A stretch of DNA of 64,000 nt from Sphaerulina vaccinii (Eukaryota; Ascomycota; Dothideomycetes; Mycosphaerellales; Mycosphaerellaceae): the NCBI GenBank assembly GCA_022570795.1, contig JAKUDP010000010.1:1302001-1366000 (forward strand), written 5' to 3'. This document shows positions 41,968 to 52,472 of the stretch, piece by piece (within the stretch, counting starts at the first letter, position 1; each line of letters opens with the position of its first letter). Position numbers and translations under genes: made by a program. Under the pieces are notes generated by a model, which was not told the DNA's origin, did not search any database, and was given only the letters and a program-made list of their open reading frames with translations.

Positions 41968-43344
41968 CTAGGCTGCACTTTTCGTAGGCAATGTGCTTGT
42001 AGATTTCCTCTTGATGTTGAACAGATTCCTCAATTTCCTCAGTCGACTCTCTCGCTCTTTGTCCTGCTGCGCGACCTCAGCCCGAGTGAACGTCTGAGTG
42101 ACCTCTGGCAGCTCCTCATCTACGTCTTCCTGAATCTGCTGCGCTCCAACAACCGCGACAGGTTCATGAGACCTCCGTCTGTGATCTCGAGCAGCAGTTG
42201 CCACAACCCTCTGCAAGATCTGAGAAGCGTTTAGACCAGCTAAACTTCCTGTGGCTTTCTGTGTCGTAGGATTTCGCCATGGACAGTGTTCTCGATGCAT
42301 CTCAATCAGATGGATGCTGGCCTCTTCTTCTCCGTCCTCCTCTTCATCATCTGCAGCACGTCGACGTTCCTTGAGATAGTCTGGTTGGTACATCCATAAT
42401 CCTACACGTTGAAAGCATGCATCGCAGTGTAAAAGATCGTTGCCAGATTCCGAGGAGCCTCGCCAGCCGTGAAGCGCTGTTTCGAGTGCTTTGATCGAAC
42501 TGTGGAGTTTCGTGTCTGAGGGATCGATGACTTCGCGTGGGAGGTCTGTGAGCAGTTTCTCGTTCACTGTTGATGAGGACTCGAGAGCTCTGGTCTTGAC
42601 TTTATCGATTGAGCTTCCTATGCCTAGTAGACTTCGGAAACGCTTCGATAGCTCGGGCTGCCAGATCGTTGGACGCACTACTGGCAGGCGGTATATGTCG
42701 TCCTTGCAACCGGCTTTATGCCACATGCAGGAGCTGGAGTGGCCGTTGATGATTTCATCCTTGTAGCGTTCTGCGAGGGCTTCTTCTAGAGCAGCAGCTT
42801 GCTCGTCCTCGTCGTCATCGGTATCTCCCTCTGTATGTTGCCGCTTTGAAGTGTCCAAGCTGACGACCACCCGTTTCTCACAGCCTCCTCTACACGCTAC
42901 GGTATTGACATCGACGCAGACCCAGCCCCGCTTTGCCCACTCGACCTCGCTGATGGGATCTGGCTTGGGATGCCACGTGCTCACGCTGCTGTATGTCTTC
43001 AACCGAGCCAGAAAGGTCTCTTGTGACCACGGCGAGAAGTTGGGTGGGGTCCTGTCGTTTATTATGCCACTCTTTGGTCGTGGTCGCAGTGGAGTCTTGC
43101 GCGGCAGTGATATGATCGAAGCATGGCCGTCGGTGGTGGTGTTGAGCGAAGTGGTGGAGGTGCTCTGGCGCAGTCGTTTTCGAGCGCGTCCTCGTGCTTC
43201 ATCAAATGCAGCGGCCGAAGCAGACGTGCGAGCATTGTTGCTGGTAGCGGACGGCGGGTCGTGAACCGTGCTCGTGCAGCTATTCGTGAGTGCATCAAGC
43301 GCCTTGTAGAACTTGCGCTTCGTTGTCGCGATCGCTTCGGGCAT
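41968..43344 (-). CDS. C3HC-type zinc-finger protein (NIPA/Rsm1 family)
   Basis: A single exon encodes 458 residues. The N-terminal C3HC domain (about 95-215) begins FSPWSQETFLARLKTY and W..KP, then WVCVD...CRGGCEKRVVV, and closes with the HSSSCMWHKAGC His/Cys pair. A second Rsm1-type half near 310-370 reads LLHCDACFQRVGLW...HREHCPWRN. Relatives are human ZC3HC1 (NIPA), a nuclear-basket protein, and fission yeast Rsm1, linked to mRNA export. The C-terminus is basic and may carry a nuclear signal (KRKS). It is convergent with UBP6, 141 bp apart. Confidence 0.88.
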   Translation of the reverse strand: MPEAIATTKRKFYKALDALTNSCTSTVHDPPSATSNNARTSASAAAFDEARGRARKRLRQSTSTTSLNTTTDGHASIISLPRKTPLRPRPKSGIINDRTPPNFSPWSQETFLARLKTYSSVSTWHPKPDPISEVEWAKRGWVCVDVNTVACRGGCEKRVVVSLDTSKRQHTEGDTDDDEDEQAAALEEALAERYKDEIINGHSSSCMWHKAGCKDDIYRLPVVRPTIWQPELSKRFRSLLGIGSSIDKVKTRALESSSTVNEKLLTDLPREVIDPSDTKLHSSIKALETALHGWRGSSESGNDLLHCDACFQRVGLWMYQPDYLKERRRAADDEEEDGEEEASIHLIEMHREHCPWRNPTTQKATGSLAGLNASQILQRVVATAARDHRRRSHEPVAVVGAQQIQEDVDEELPEVTQTFTRAEVAQQDKERESRLRKLRNLFNIKRKSTSTLPTKSAA

Positions 43345-43493
43345 TGTGTTGTATCGTTGTTCTTACATGTAGACTTCGACTGTTTGGGAAGGAGAACGCG
43401 TATCATCACGATGTCACGCGCAGAATTGTGGAGACTTTTTGGTGGAAGAAGTGAACGAGTTGAGAACAACATCTCAATACTGGTTCTTTGTAT

Positions 43494-46142
43494 CTACACA
43501 TATAACGCTTCACTCTCGTGGCTGATTCCGTCTATGCCAACAGCGCCATATATCCTGAGCGGCACAGCTATCTCAAAAGTATCTGCCGGCAATCGCTCCT
43601 TTGCAATATATGTCGTACCACGCTCATCGCTCCCAAGCTCTTCCAGGAGTTCGCAATCGCCATTAGTGCCTTCGATACCCAAGCCTTGCACTTGTCGATA
43701 TGTGGTGAACTCAACCTTCAGTCTCCAAGTCAGGCTTACGCCAGTCGTCTCGAAGCTCGGTGCCGCGTTAGACGGTATGGCGAGACTGAAGCTAATCTGA
43801 CGAGCGAAGAGTGCATTCTCTCTAGACGCTGCGTACACTTTGCGAGTCACTCGACTGATAGAGCTGCTACTACGCAGAGCCAGTGATGCATCGATTTGCT
43901 CGGCTGACTCTAATTCCACAAGTACGGAATAGGTCGATGCTTGTGCTGCAGTGTTTGCGCTACCAAGAGGAGCTGTGAAATTGATGGTTCCAGTCACAGA
44001 CTCGCCAAGTCTGTACGCGGGTCGCAGCATAGTCAAAACAGCTACCGGTTGGCCCGATCGAGCGATATTGAAGCGGTTACTACTCTGCGATCCTCCTTGC
44101 CGTGCAGACGACGACTCGAGTCTGTTCGAGCGCAGAATGGCAAAGTCTATGACTTCCTTGATCTTGGTGGGTGCCAGATCGACGACGCTACTTTGTCGAG
44201 ATAACGATGTAGATTGGGGAGATGTCGGTGAAGTGGGAGACAACAAGACACCATTGAAATCAACGGGCGTTTCGAGTAATCTTTCGGTATATCGTAAAAA
44301 GTCTTCCAGGCCTTGTTTCGGCGTTTTCTTGTGCTTTGGTTCTGTGTCGGACAAGAACTTCGGCATACCGTTGTGACCCGGCGCGTCAGGTGAGATGCTC
44401 ATCGTCCGCGCAGCATCCTGTAGCAGAACATAAGGAGACATGAGGTCGTGGCCAAGAGTGTCTCCTCGAGAGTCGTAACTCCCCAGCACCCGAAAGGGCA
44501 CGTCAACGTGCTTCACCACTTGACCCTCCGGCCGCTGCACACCAAGTGAGAGATGATAAGTGACTTTCATCGCTCTGCCTTTGTGGGTCGGAGGTAGACC
44601 TCGTGGAAGAGAAAATCGATAGCTATAGCTCTTGCTCTCGCCAGGCGCGAGCTTCAGTTCCACGAAGAGTAGACTTTGTGGTGTCGATAGGAGCGGTATG
44701 GTCTTGGAACCGGCCGTTGCTTTCATCTGTGCCATTGAGCTCATCTCATCGCCGCCGAGTAAGCCACCGAGAGATTCACCAATGTTGCCCCAGCTGAGGG
44801 CACCAAAAAGCCCAGACGAACGCTTGGAGCGCTCGACGCCAACAACACCGCCACCACCTTGCACGCCCTTTCGTTTGACTTCTTCAAACGGTGCCGCATT
44901 GACGAGACTTCCGTCGATAGTGAATCGACCAACAGTCTGGGCATATGCCATCATCAATGTCTCCGGAACAGCAGGCCTATTCTGAGGAGATCTCGAAGGT
45001 TGTCGTGAATGTGGCAGCCGAGGAAGTAGTCGTCCGAATTGCTGCTGCAGTGGAAGTTCGGAAGCCAGCGTCTCGTCGCTGTGGTTACTCATGGAGTAGA
45101 TCTCACTGCTCGTGCGTGGGGTGCCGTCTTGTGACGTCTCCGACATCACTCGAGATATTGGATTGAGGTTACCCATCGCACCAGACCACCCATCTGGCGG
45201 TTGTGGAGAGCGCTGCCTTCTACTGGAGTGCATCGTAGACGGGTTGCGCGTGAGCTTGGGCCTTGAAGCTGTAGTCTCGTCTACTGGCGAAGGCACTTGT
45301 GGTGACGATTCGAGCGGAAATTTGAAACTGTTGAACGCAGGAGCGTCTTGTTTCTCTGCACTGGACGATTTCCTGAGACTAGACTGTCTCCCCAGCTGTG
45401 GTGTGTTACCAGCGGATGCTGTACCTGGCCGTCTTCTAGCTGGACGCACGGGCAACGGTTGCCCAGATATCCCATTCTCATCAGTAGGTGTGGTAGCCTC
45501 GTACAGCGGTGATGGCTGGCGTGGTGATAGCATGCCCAAAGCAGCTGGCGACTGTCCTCCCAGGCTCGATGTATACTGCAGGCTGGTGCTACGCCCATGT
45601 CCCTTTATTGGTCTCTTGCTTGGTCCATTGTGCATGACGGGTGCTCTTCCCTCGCTGATTGTCTCGCTCCCAAGCGACATGATCGACAGACTACGTCCAT
45701 GGCCCTTGTCGGGCCTCGAGGCGCTGATGGGAGTGTTGGCAGACTGAGGATTTGTGCTGAGTAGGCCATTCCCCGGTCTTGCAGAGCCATTGACCACACT
45801 CAAAGACAAGGTGGGCCGGTGTCCTCTGCTACCTTGTGTGCCTTTCGCGCTCGCAGCGGATACCGAAGGTGCTCTGGACAATGCCAATGGAGGTGGCTTC
45901 ATCTGCGCCAGGGACGAGCGCCGACTGTGTGCTCTCGAGGCGCTCATTGACTGCCCTCTGCTATGCAACCCGCCATTGCCCAGCGTGTTCGGTTGTCCTG
46001 CATGTGGCCTTTCGGACCCGGCAGGCCGTGCGATGTTCTTGAACGTGATAATGCATTCGACCTGTTCTCCTGCGTATACGGCTGGCTCTTTCCATTGCAC
46101 GTATGCGCGAATGTTCGACGGCGTAGACGGCGTCGGTGGCAT
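43494..46142 (-). CDS. RGP1: RGP1 homolog, subunit of the Ric1-Rgp1 exchange factor
   Basis: A single exon gives 882 residues from the ATG at 46142 (MPPTPSTPSN); the frame extends three codons further only to a TTG. Rgp1 with Ric1 activates the Golgi GTPase Ypt6 (Rab6). The N-terminus NIRAYVQWKEPAVYAGEQVEC is the arrestin-like first strand set. A Ser/Pro-rich disordered insertion follows to about 370. The conserved Rgp1 domain then covers the C-terminal half (FVELKLAPGESKSYSYRFSLP, GLPPTHKGRAMKVTYHL, and PAYRLGESVTGTINF in the second beta-sandwich). The large insertion makes it longer than yeast Rgp1 (663 residues), as in other filamentous fungi. Confidence 0.88.
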   Translation of the reverse strand: MPPTPSTPSNIRAYVQWKEPAVYAGEQVECIITFKNIARPAGSERPHAGQPNTLGNGGLHSRGQSMSASRAHSRRSSLAQMKPPPLALSRAPSVSAASAKGTQGSRGHRPTLSLSVVNGSARPGNGLLSTNPQSANTPISASRPDKGHGRSLSIMSLGSETISEGRAPVMHNGPSKRPIKGHGRSTSLQYTSSLGGQSPAALGMLSPRQPSPLYEATTPTDENGISGQPLPVRPARRRPGTASAGNTPQLGRQSSLRKSSSAEKQDAPAFNSFKFPLESSPQVPSPVDETTASRPKLTRNPSTMHSSRRQRSPQPPDGWSGAMGNLNPISRVMSETSQDGTPRTSSEIYSMSNHSDETLASELPLQQQFGRLLPRLPHSRQPSRSPQNRPAVPETLMMAYAQTVGRFTIDGSLVNAAPFEEVKRKGVQGGGGVVGVERSKRSSGLFGALSWGNIGESLGGLLGGDEMSSMAQMKATAGSKTIPLLSTPQSLLFVELKLAPGESKSYSYRFSLPRGLPPTHKGRAMKVTYHLSLGVQRPEGQVVKHVDVPFRVLGSYDSRGDTLGHDLMSPYVLLQDAARTMSISPDAPGHNGMPKFLSDTEPKHKKTPKQGLEDFLRYTERLLETPVDFNGVLLSPTSPTSPQSTSLSRQSSVVDLAPTKIKEVIDFAILRSNRLESSSARQGGSQSSNRFNIARSGQPVAVLTMLRPAYRLGESVTGTINFTAPLGSANTAAQASTYSVLVELESAEQIDASLALRSSSSISRVTRKVYAASRENALFARQISFSLAIPSNAAPSFETTGVSLTWRLKVEFTTYRQVQGLGIEGTNGDCELLEELGSDERGTTYIAKERLPADTFEIAVPLRIYGAVGIDGISHESEALYV

Positions 46143-46508
46143 CGTGGACAATGCTGCTTCTCAACTGGCCATATCGATGACGGTGAAGCATTCTCCCGAC
46201 CTGCCCGCCCTTAAGACCAGTCACTCTTCATGCCTCGGACTGTAGTGCTTCGGACAGTGTTCTGCGCATTTGTTGATCGAGTCTCCTAACGCGTGGGAAG
46301 CGATCAGAGCCACACGTACAAGTTCAGATGGTAACGGGTTGTTAGTGGTCCGAAAAGGCTTGGGCAGATCTGCCGTACGGCCCGTGGCATGTCAGTAGGT
46401 ATTTTGGTAGGAACATCCCTGATAGCTGCGAACTACATTCGAATATATCAAGTCAGTCACGATAGTAAGGTACTATTGAGCCTCTACACAGTTGTATTGT
46501 ATCAGCCT
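46143..46508. promoter_or_regulatory. Promoter region of RGP1 / terminator region of DPH1
   Basis: 366 bp between two minus-strand genes. No specific element was seen. Confidence 0.35.
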
Positions 46509-47965
46509 CTATGCAGCAGTCAACTCTCTCGGCTTAAGTGCAAGGTCTTCTGCCTTTACTCTAGCTAGACCTTGCTTGCCATAAAAGTCCATAGGATATA
46601 CTGTCTCTTCCTTCTCGCCAGTAATCTCGTTCACTTGACCCTCCCATCCTTTACGTTCTCCAAGAACTACCAGGGCTTCATACGGCGTCAACAGAGGTCG
46701 TGGGAACGCATAACCCCAATCAATGCTCAGCCGTGGACAAGCAACCTGTACCCAACACTCTACATCGGGCATCATTGCCAGCTTGCCCGGAAAGATCTCG
46801 CTGAGCAACAAGATCACCCATGTTATGCCCCTTTCGCGTAGATGATTCTCAATCAGTGTCATTGTGTGTGGATTGCCTTGTCGTCCTAGGCTGCCCAGAA
46901 TCAGACCCCACTTCTTCGCCGTTCGTGCTTGAGTAAGTGCTTTTGATCGATCCGCGAGTAAGGTATCATGATCGTACGTTTCGTGCGTCAGGCGCCGTGA
47001 GTATGGATCGTACCTGTATGCTGGTGTCGATGGGTTGTGTATCATGGCGCTTTCCAGGTGGAAACGACCATCGCCCAGGTAAAGAATAAGGTCCACATTC
47101 TGTTCCTTGGTGAGACGTGGTGATGTGCAACCAAGAATTTCGCCTTTGGAGAGGGGCATGATTTGGGGGACAATGAGATTGTAACCTGCCGATCGAAGCT
47201 GCTGTGAAGTACCATGCAGCGTAGCGTTGAATTGAATGGTCCCTACCATAGCTATGGTGCTCCCAGGCTTGAAGTTGCGCTCAATCGTGGCGAGCAAGTG
47301 CTCGACGTCTATCTGTATATCGACGAAGACATATAGCGTTTGGATCTTCGTCACATTTACAGGAATCAGGCACGAATGTGCATAGTGCACGAGAATGTCG
47401 CAGCCCAGAGCTCGCGCTGTGTAGTCGTCGATGCAACAAGCGCCATACGTCACGTCGCCCATTATCAGCGTACTGACGCCTGGGCAGAACTGCGTGAGGA
47501 TATCGGAGATAGTTGTGGCGAATAGCAACAAACCTTCTGGCATCTGTAGTGCAATCTGCTTCGCGCCAGACGTCCTAATGCGGTGAATCGTCTTGTGTAT
47601 CTCGAAGTTGTAGTTCTTCGGTAATAGTGCGATTGCATCGTTGATTTCTGTGTCGTACAGTATCTCATCTGGCACGTTGTTGAGGGCACGAGCAGGTCGC
47701 CGCCGCGAAGCAACTGCTTTTCGTCAGCTCATTATTCTCGGCTGTACAACCTGAGGTCAGCCGGGTGATGCGCACCTTGGACAGCGCCCTGCTCCTCTAT
47801 CGAGCCAGCTCCAGCTTCTGCTTTCGCTGCGGCTTTGGCATCCGCCGCTCGTCTGCCAATGAATCGCCTCTTGGGCTGTTTTGGCTGGGTTTCGGCGTCT
47901 CCGTGTATATCAGGTGTGACAGATATATCAGGGCCTAGGTCAGCCAACTCGCGATCTTCCTCCAT
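46509..47965 (-). CDS. DPH1: Diphthamide biosynthesis protein 1
   Basis: Two exons, 47776-47965 and 46509-47713, give 464 residues. The intron (62 nt, GTGCGC to AGCAG) was placed because the long 3' frame opens with GTG and lacks an ATG. Splicing links QGAVQ to [21 protein letters not shown] in phase. Dph1-Dph2 is a radical-SAM-like [4Fe-4S] enzyme that adds the aminocarboxypropyl group to the target His of elongation factor 2. The three family Cys positions are visible in [20 protein letters not shown] and [13 protein letters not shown]. Also present are LQMPEGLL and [10 protein letters not shown]. The N-terminal extension is basic and disordered. Confidence 0.93.
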
Positions 47966-49009
47966 GTTCTTGCACTGGACTTGACTTTACAAAGTCAGGG
48001 TGGAGAACCGAATACAGCGCTGATGTTTGATCGGGCGAAGTCCGCGTATCCGTCAGAGATGTCTTCGTCGTTTTGAGAGCACGTGAGAAGAAAAAGAACT
48101 TTCGCTATTCTCGCGCTAAGAAATGCTTGTACTTCGATGTTCCTGCAGTGGCGCAAGTCCGTTGCATTCATGTGCCTGATCCTTCTGCGTAGCAACGCGT
48201 CGTGTTGATGCAAAAATATACACCTGCGTGGAGTAGCTGTATCGTAACTTGCGATTTGTGCAAAGTACTGCAGCGATGAAGCGGTTTTGAGGTTTGTGTC
48301 TTTGTGTTGAGGAGCGATAGGCCTTTTCGACTAGTTCAAGACGAATCTATAAAAATGCCTGCCGCCGAACCCTGGCTATTTTGGAAGCTTTTCACGGACG
48401 GGTGGCGGCTGGCCGCTCACTGGGAGGAAGGGTGTAGAACAACCTAGAGGCCTAGGGTAGCTCGAGAATGATGCCTGCGCAGAGCATCTCACGGATCCGA
48501 ATTGAAGATGGTCGTTGGTCGTCGAGATGGTTTGAAGTGAGCGTCGTGCAGCCTTTCTCGCGTGCAATCATGAACCGCGAGAACATGAGTGGGTCTTCCA
48601 AGGGGGCCCGAACGGGCAGCTCTTCCGTGAGTTTGAACTCTCCCACTGCCGTCAGAGGTCACACACACTCTCTCTCTACTCGTTTCATCAAAGCTTCTGC
48701 TGTTGTCTCTGTTGTCTCTCGTTGCCGTTGCAAGACAGACTGTACGCATCGAACATTGAGCACCTGTCAGGCCTAATCACACCTTCGTTCCGCCACCACA
48801 CACAACACACAAAACACGCCGCCTGGTCTGGACTGGTCGCGCAGAATTTACAAACACGAGACACACTTCCACGACCATCGCACCCACCACATCAATCGCA
48901 CGTCAATCAACACATGCGGCCGACGTAGAGCTCTCCCTTCCCTCGCCGTACATATCGACTCACCTCACCCTTCGCCTGGTCTGGCCGCGTCGCCAATACA
49001 CGACCTGCC
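47966..49009. promoter_or_regulatory. Divergent promoter/leader region between DPH1 and KRE6
   Basis: About 1 kb. From about 48,660 to 49,000 it is rich in CT and CA simple-sequence runs and poor in G, which suits a long KRE6 5' leader. A minus-strand frame at 48452-48646 is open for 64 codons but resembles nothing I know. Confidence 0.4.
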
Positions 49010-51192
49010 ATGGACCGGCACAACCCTCCTCAGATCCGGGTGAACTCAGGCAGTGGTGCGCTGCTCAACCTTGGCCAAGACGCAGGCGCAGATTTACGGC
49101 CACATATCACCTCACGGCAGCCTTCTTCGCGATCACTGACACAGCCTGGCCGCCCCGGCACTGCACAGTCGTTGCGGAATGCTGCCAGTGGCAATTCCCT
49201 CTACTCTGCAGCTGGACCCGCAGAATCGACGGAACTACTGCTGCCACCGCGCAAAAGCAAGACGCGTAGGTTTCGAGATGAGGATAGCCCCATGCGCTCG
49301 CCCTCGGCGAGCGGCTTTAACAGCAGAAGAACATCGTGGTCATCGGAGAGTGCAGGGAGCAGGGATAGCAGATATGGCGGTCCTTTTGTATCGCCATTCG
49401 ACGACTCAAGGGCGCCTTCAAGAGCAGGCAGTGATGATGGAGTGAACACACAGACGGTCAGCGAAAAGTTCAATATTTTGCCAGGAGCTGGACTCTTGTT
49501 ATTTCCCGAAGATGTGGAGAAAGACGACTACTTGCACAATCCGGACCCCAGCGACAAGGATGGCCGACTAGTCTGCGCCGATCTCTTCAGCAAAAGAGGT
49601 CTTGTCAATGTAGGAGGCCTAGCGCTGATTACCATTGGGATTCTGATTCTGTTCATCGGCTATCCTATATTGTGAGTTGCTCTGTGCCACAAGCGAAAGA
49701 GTAAACAGTCACTAACATTGCGTAGAACGTTCGTTCAGAGTAAGCTGGATCCGAGTGGCGGCTCATGCTCGAGAGATCCAGACTGCATATCGGACCAGCG
49801 AGATCTGCTGAAGAATGTGCGGCAGGGTTTGATCGACCCAGACACGCCAGACAGCGTGAAAACGCGTAAGGGAGACAATGGCAAGCAACAAACGCTCGTC
49901 TTCAGTGATGAATTCAATAAACCTAATCGAACCTTCTACGATGAGGACGACGCCTACTTTCAAGCTATGGACTTCTGGTATGGTGTAACCATGGACTTGG
50001 AATGGTATGATCCGGATGCTGTCACAACTCAGGATGGGACGCTCAATCTCAAATTTGATGCCTTTCAGAATCATAACCTCAACTATCGTTCAGGCATGCT
50101 TCAGTCGTGGAACAAGTTATGCTTCAAGGGCGGGTACATTGAAGCATCAGTATCTCTCCCTGGGCGCGGCGACACTATTGGTTTCTGGCCCGGTTTCTGG
50201 ACCATGGGCAATTTGGGCAGGCCGGGCTATGCCGCTACCACGGATGGTATGTGGCCCTATAGCTACCATGACGAGTGCGATATGGGAATTACGCCAAACC
50301 AGTCTCATCCAGATGGTCTGAACTATCTTCCTGGCATGAGGCTTCCAGCATGCACCTGCACTGGAGAAGATCATCCGTCGCCTGGTAACAGCAGGAGTGC
50401 TCCAGAAATCGATGCCATTGAAGCATCAGTGGAGTATTTGCAACCTCCGCTGGGCGCAGCTGTTGGCTCTGCGTCGCAATCATTCCAAGTTGCACCGTTC
50501 GATGATTTCTGGCAACCTCAATCTGACTGGATGGAGATCTACGATTACTCTATCACCGAAGCGAACGCGTATCAAGGAGGTCAATATCAGGAGGCTATCT
50601 CTGCCCTCTCGACGCTGAACAATGATTGGTACGATGGCAACGCTTACCAGACCTATGCTTTCGAGTATCAGCCAGGCGCGAGTGGCTACATTACGTGGTA
50701 TGTTGGTGACGAGCCAACGTGGAAGATGGAGGGCAATGCCATTGGTCCTAACGGCAACGTTGGCCAGCGTGTCGTGCCAGAAGAGCCCATGACCATTATC
50801 GCCAACTTTGGCATGAGTAACAGTTTCTCGGCTGTCAACCTCACTGGACTGGCAAAGTTGTTCCCGGCCACCATGAGGCTTGACTACATTCGGATCTATC
50901 AACAAGAAGGCGATGAATTAACGTGCGACCCAGTCGGCTATCCAACGACAGATTACATCAAGAATCACCCAGAACCCTACGCTAACATCAACTTGACACA
51001 TTGGTAAGCGATGTCAATAGATGCTAAGATATCATATTGCTAACTAGTTCTAGGGAGCAAGCCGATTTCTCCTTCCCCCAGAACTCATTTATGCACGGTT
51101 GCAAGGCAGCCAGCAAACCCAAGAGCAAGAAGTCGAAGAGGTCATCAGATCCTCCCTCGGTGAAATGGAGCAGGAGCTGGCCATGGAGTTAG
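49010..51192 (+). CDS. KRE6: KRE6/SKN1-family beta-1,6-glucan synthesis protein (GH16-like)
   Basis: Three exons, 49010-49671, 49726-51003 and 51054-51192, give 692 residues. It is a type II Golgi/ER membrane protein needed for cell-wall beta-1,6-glucan. A cytosolic Ser/Arg-rich tail (1-190) is followed by one membrane segment at about 195-222 (VNVGGLALITIGILILFIGYPIL), whose last residues span the first intron. The lumenal GH16-like fold contains LVFSDEFN, MLQSWNKLCFKGGYIEAS, FWPGFWTMGN, the catalytic-type EIDAIE (near 448-453), DWMEIYDYS and LDYIRIYQ. The last exon adds a conserved Cys (FMHGCKAASKPK). Yeast Kre6 has 720 residues. Confidence 0.93.
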
Positions 51193-51213
51193 ATGAACAC
51201 GACAGGATTGATC

Positions 51214-51740
51214 TCATGCGACCACGCTTTTGAGATTTTGACGACTCAGCGCCATCCGGCGCTTATAATCTGCATCGCGGTCACCAGAGGCACAGCAACG
51301 ACCTCGTTTCAGTGATCGACTAATATCATATCTGCTCAATGCATCCTCGGCATGCTTCGATGGATCCACCTCGAGCAGTACGCCATTCGATACGCGAGCA
51401 CCACACACTGGCCATTGCGGGTCAGCTTGTACAAATACGCATTGGATACAGCTTTCGCTATAATGTCCTGTAGATATCACGCACACACACCTGGGCGCTT
51501 TCGGCTCAATTGCATTGGAGTTTCTTTAGGCGTTGGGAGCATCGGAATCTTGAATGAATTGGATGTTGAGGACAGGCTGGACGGACATGCGCATAAAACC
51601 GGGCATTTTCATGGCGGTTCGAGTTCGGCGATTTTTGAAAAAGCTCCAGATGATTGTTGTGTGGCGATATGTTGGCTTTGAGAAGTTGGCTACATACAAA
51701 CTAGATACTCGTGATGATGCGAGATGAATCAGTGCTTTTG
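51214..51740 (-). pseudogene. Possible small minus-strand gene or gene relic with one in-frame stop
   Basis: Behind a long pyrimidine tract ending in TTACAG (about 51,740-51,790 on the minus strand), one frame stays open for about 70 codons with an internal ATG at 51612 (MKMPGFMRMS). It meets a single TAA at 51526-51528, then stays open for 103 more codons to a TGA at 51214. The second part is Cys-rich (CVCVIST, SCIQC, PVCGARV, RCCASG). The two open parts share one phase. It could be a short gene ending at the TAA, a broken gene, or chance. No family was recognised. Confidence 0.25.
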
Positions 51741-52058
51741 CTACGGCTGTAAGAGAAAGAGACAGACAGAAAGGAACAGAAAGATGACAAGAAAGTGATA
51801 GAAGATGATGAATGGAAAATTAATCATGTCAAATTCTATGTCTGTGTTGCGTTTCCTGCGCCGACCCACCAGCCAGGTATCAGAACGTACGGACGTGGGT
51901 TTTCATCAGTACGTCCATACTTCCCTATGCACAAGCTTCGCCCATGAGTGAGCCTATCCGGACAAGGAGACCCCCTGATACAAAACCCTCCAGCGACCAG
52001 ATCTGAGCCTCATCGAGATGTCGTCGAGAGACAGCACCTCAGCTCGTATGTCTTGCTC
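51741..52058. other. Rest of the KRE6-BLOC1S1 intergenic region
   Basis: Nothing was seen beyond a purine-rich (plus strand) run at about 51,745-51,810. Confidence 0.4.
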
Positions 52059-52472
52059 TTAAGGCAACCTCCAAGTACTCCCACCACTTGCATTTGCCGT
52101 TTCCTCTCCATTCTCAACAAGTCTCAGCGTCTCCTCCAACACCAAGAAATCGCGTTCCATCATCTCCGCCCAGTTCTGAACATCGCCTATTTCATTGACA
52201 CTTTTCGTCGCTTTGTCAACCTCCTTCTGCCACTTCACAGTCTCCTTGGCAAGAGTAGAAGTATGTTTCTTGAGTTCTGCTTCTTGCTTTGCGATTGCTG
52301 TGGCGTTGGAATGAAGATCTGTTGCTCGGCGCTGGAATTGATTGTCGTAGTTGGAACCTGCAGACTCTAATGATGCGAGAACTGCGGCGCGGGCTTCTTC
52401 TTGTGCTCGTGAGCTTTCGCTGCTGGAGGCGACTGCGGTTGAGGAAGCTGTAGTTGATGTGGTGGATGCCAT
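52059..52472 (-). CDS. BLOC-1 subunit 1-like protein (GCN5L1/BLOS1 family)
   Basis: A single exon encodes 137 residues. A Ser/Thr/Ala-rich N-terminus (1-25) is followed by continuous coiled-coil heptads. The signature is near the C-terminus: KSVNEIGDVQNWAEMMERD, then LEETLRLVE, closely like the KEIGDVENWARSIE block of animal BLOC1S1. BLOC-1 acts in endosomal sorting, and its subunit 1 is shared with BORC. Length agrees with the family (about 125-150). The assignment rests on this block plus the coiled coil. Confidence 0.8.
   Translation of the reverse strand: MASTTSTTASSTAVASSSESSRAQEEARAAVLASLESAGSNYDNQFQRRATDLHSNATAIAKQEAELKKHTSTLAKETVKWQKEVDKATKSVNEIGDVQNWAEMMERDFLVLEETLRLVENGEETANASGGSTWRLP

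Noticed and set aside
51605..51635. GGTTCGAGTTC, similar to a tRNA B box
   Set aside because: No matching A box, acceptor stem or cloverleaf could be drawn around it.
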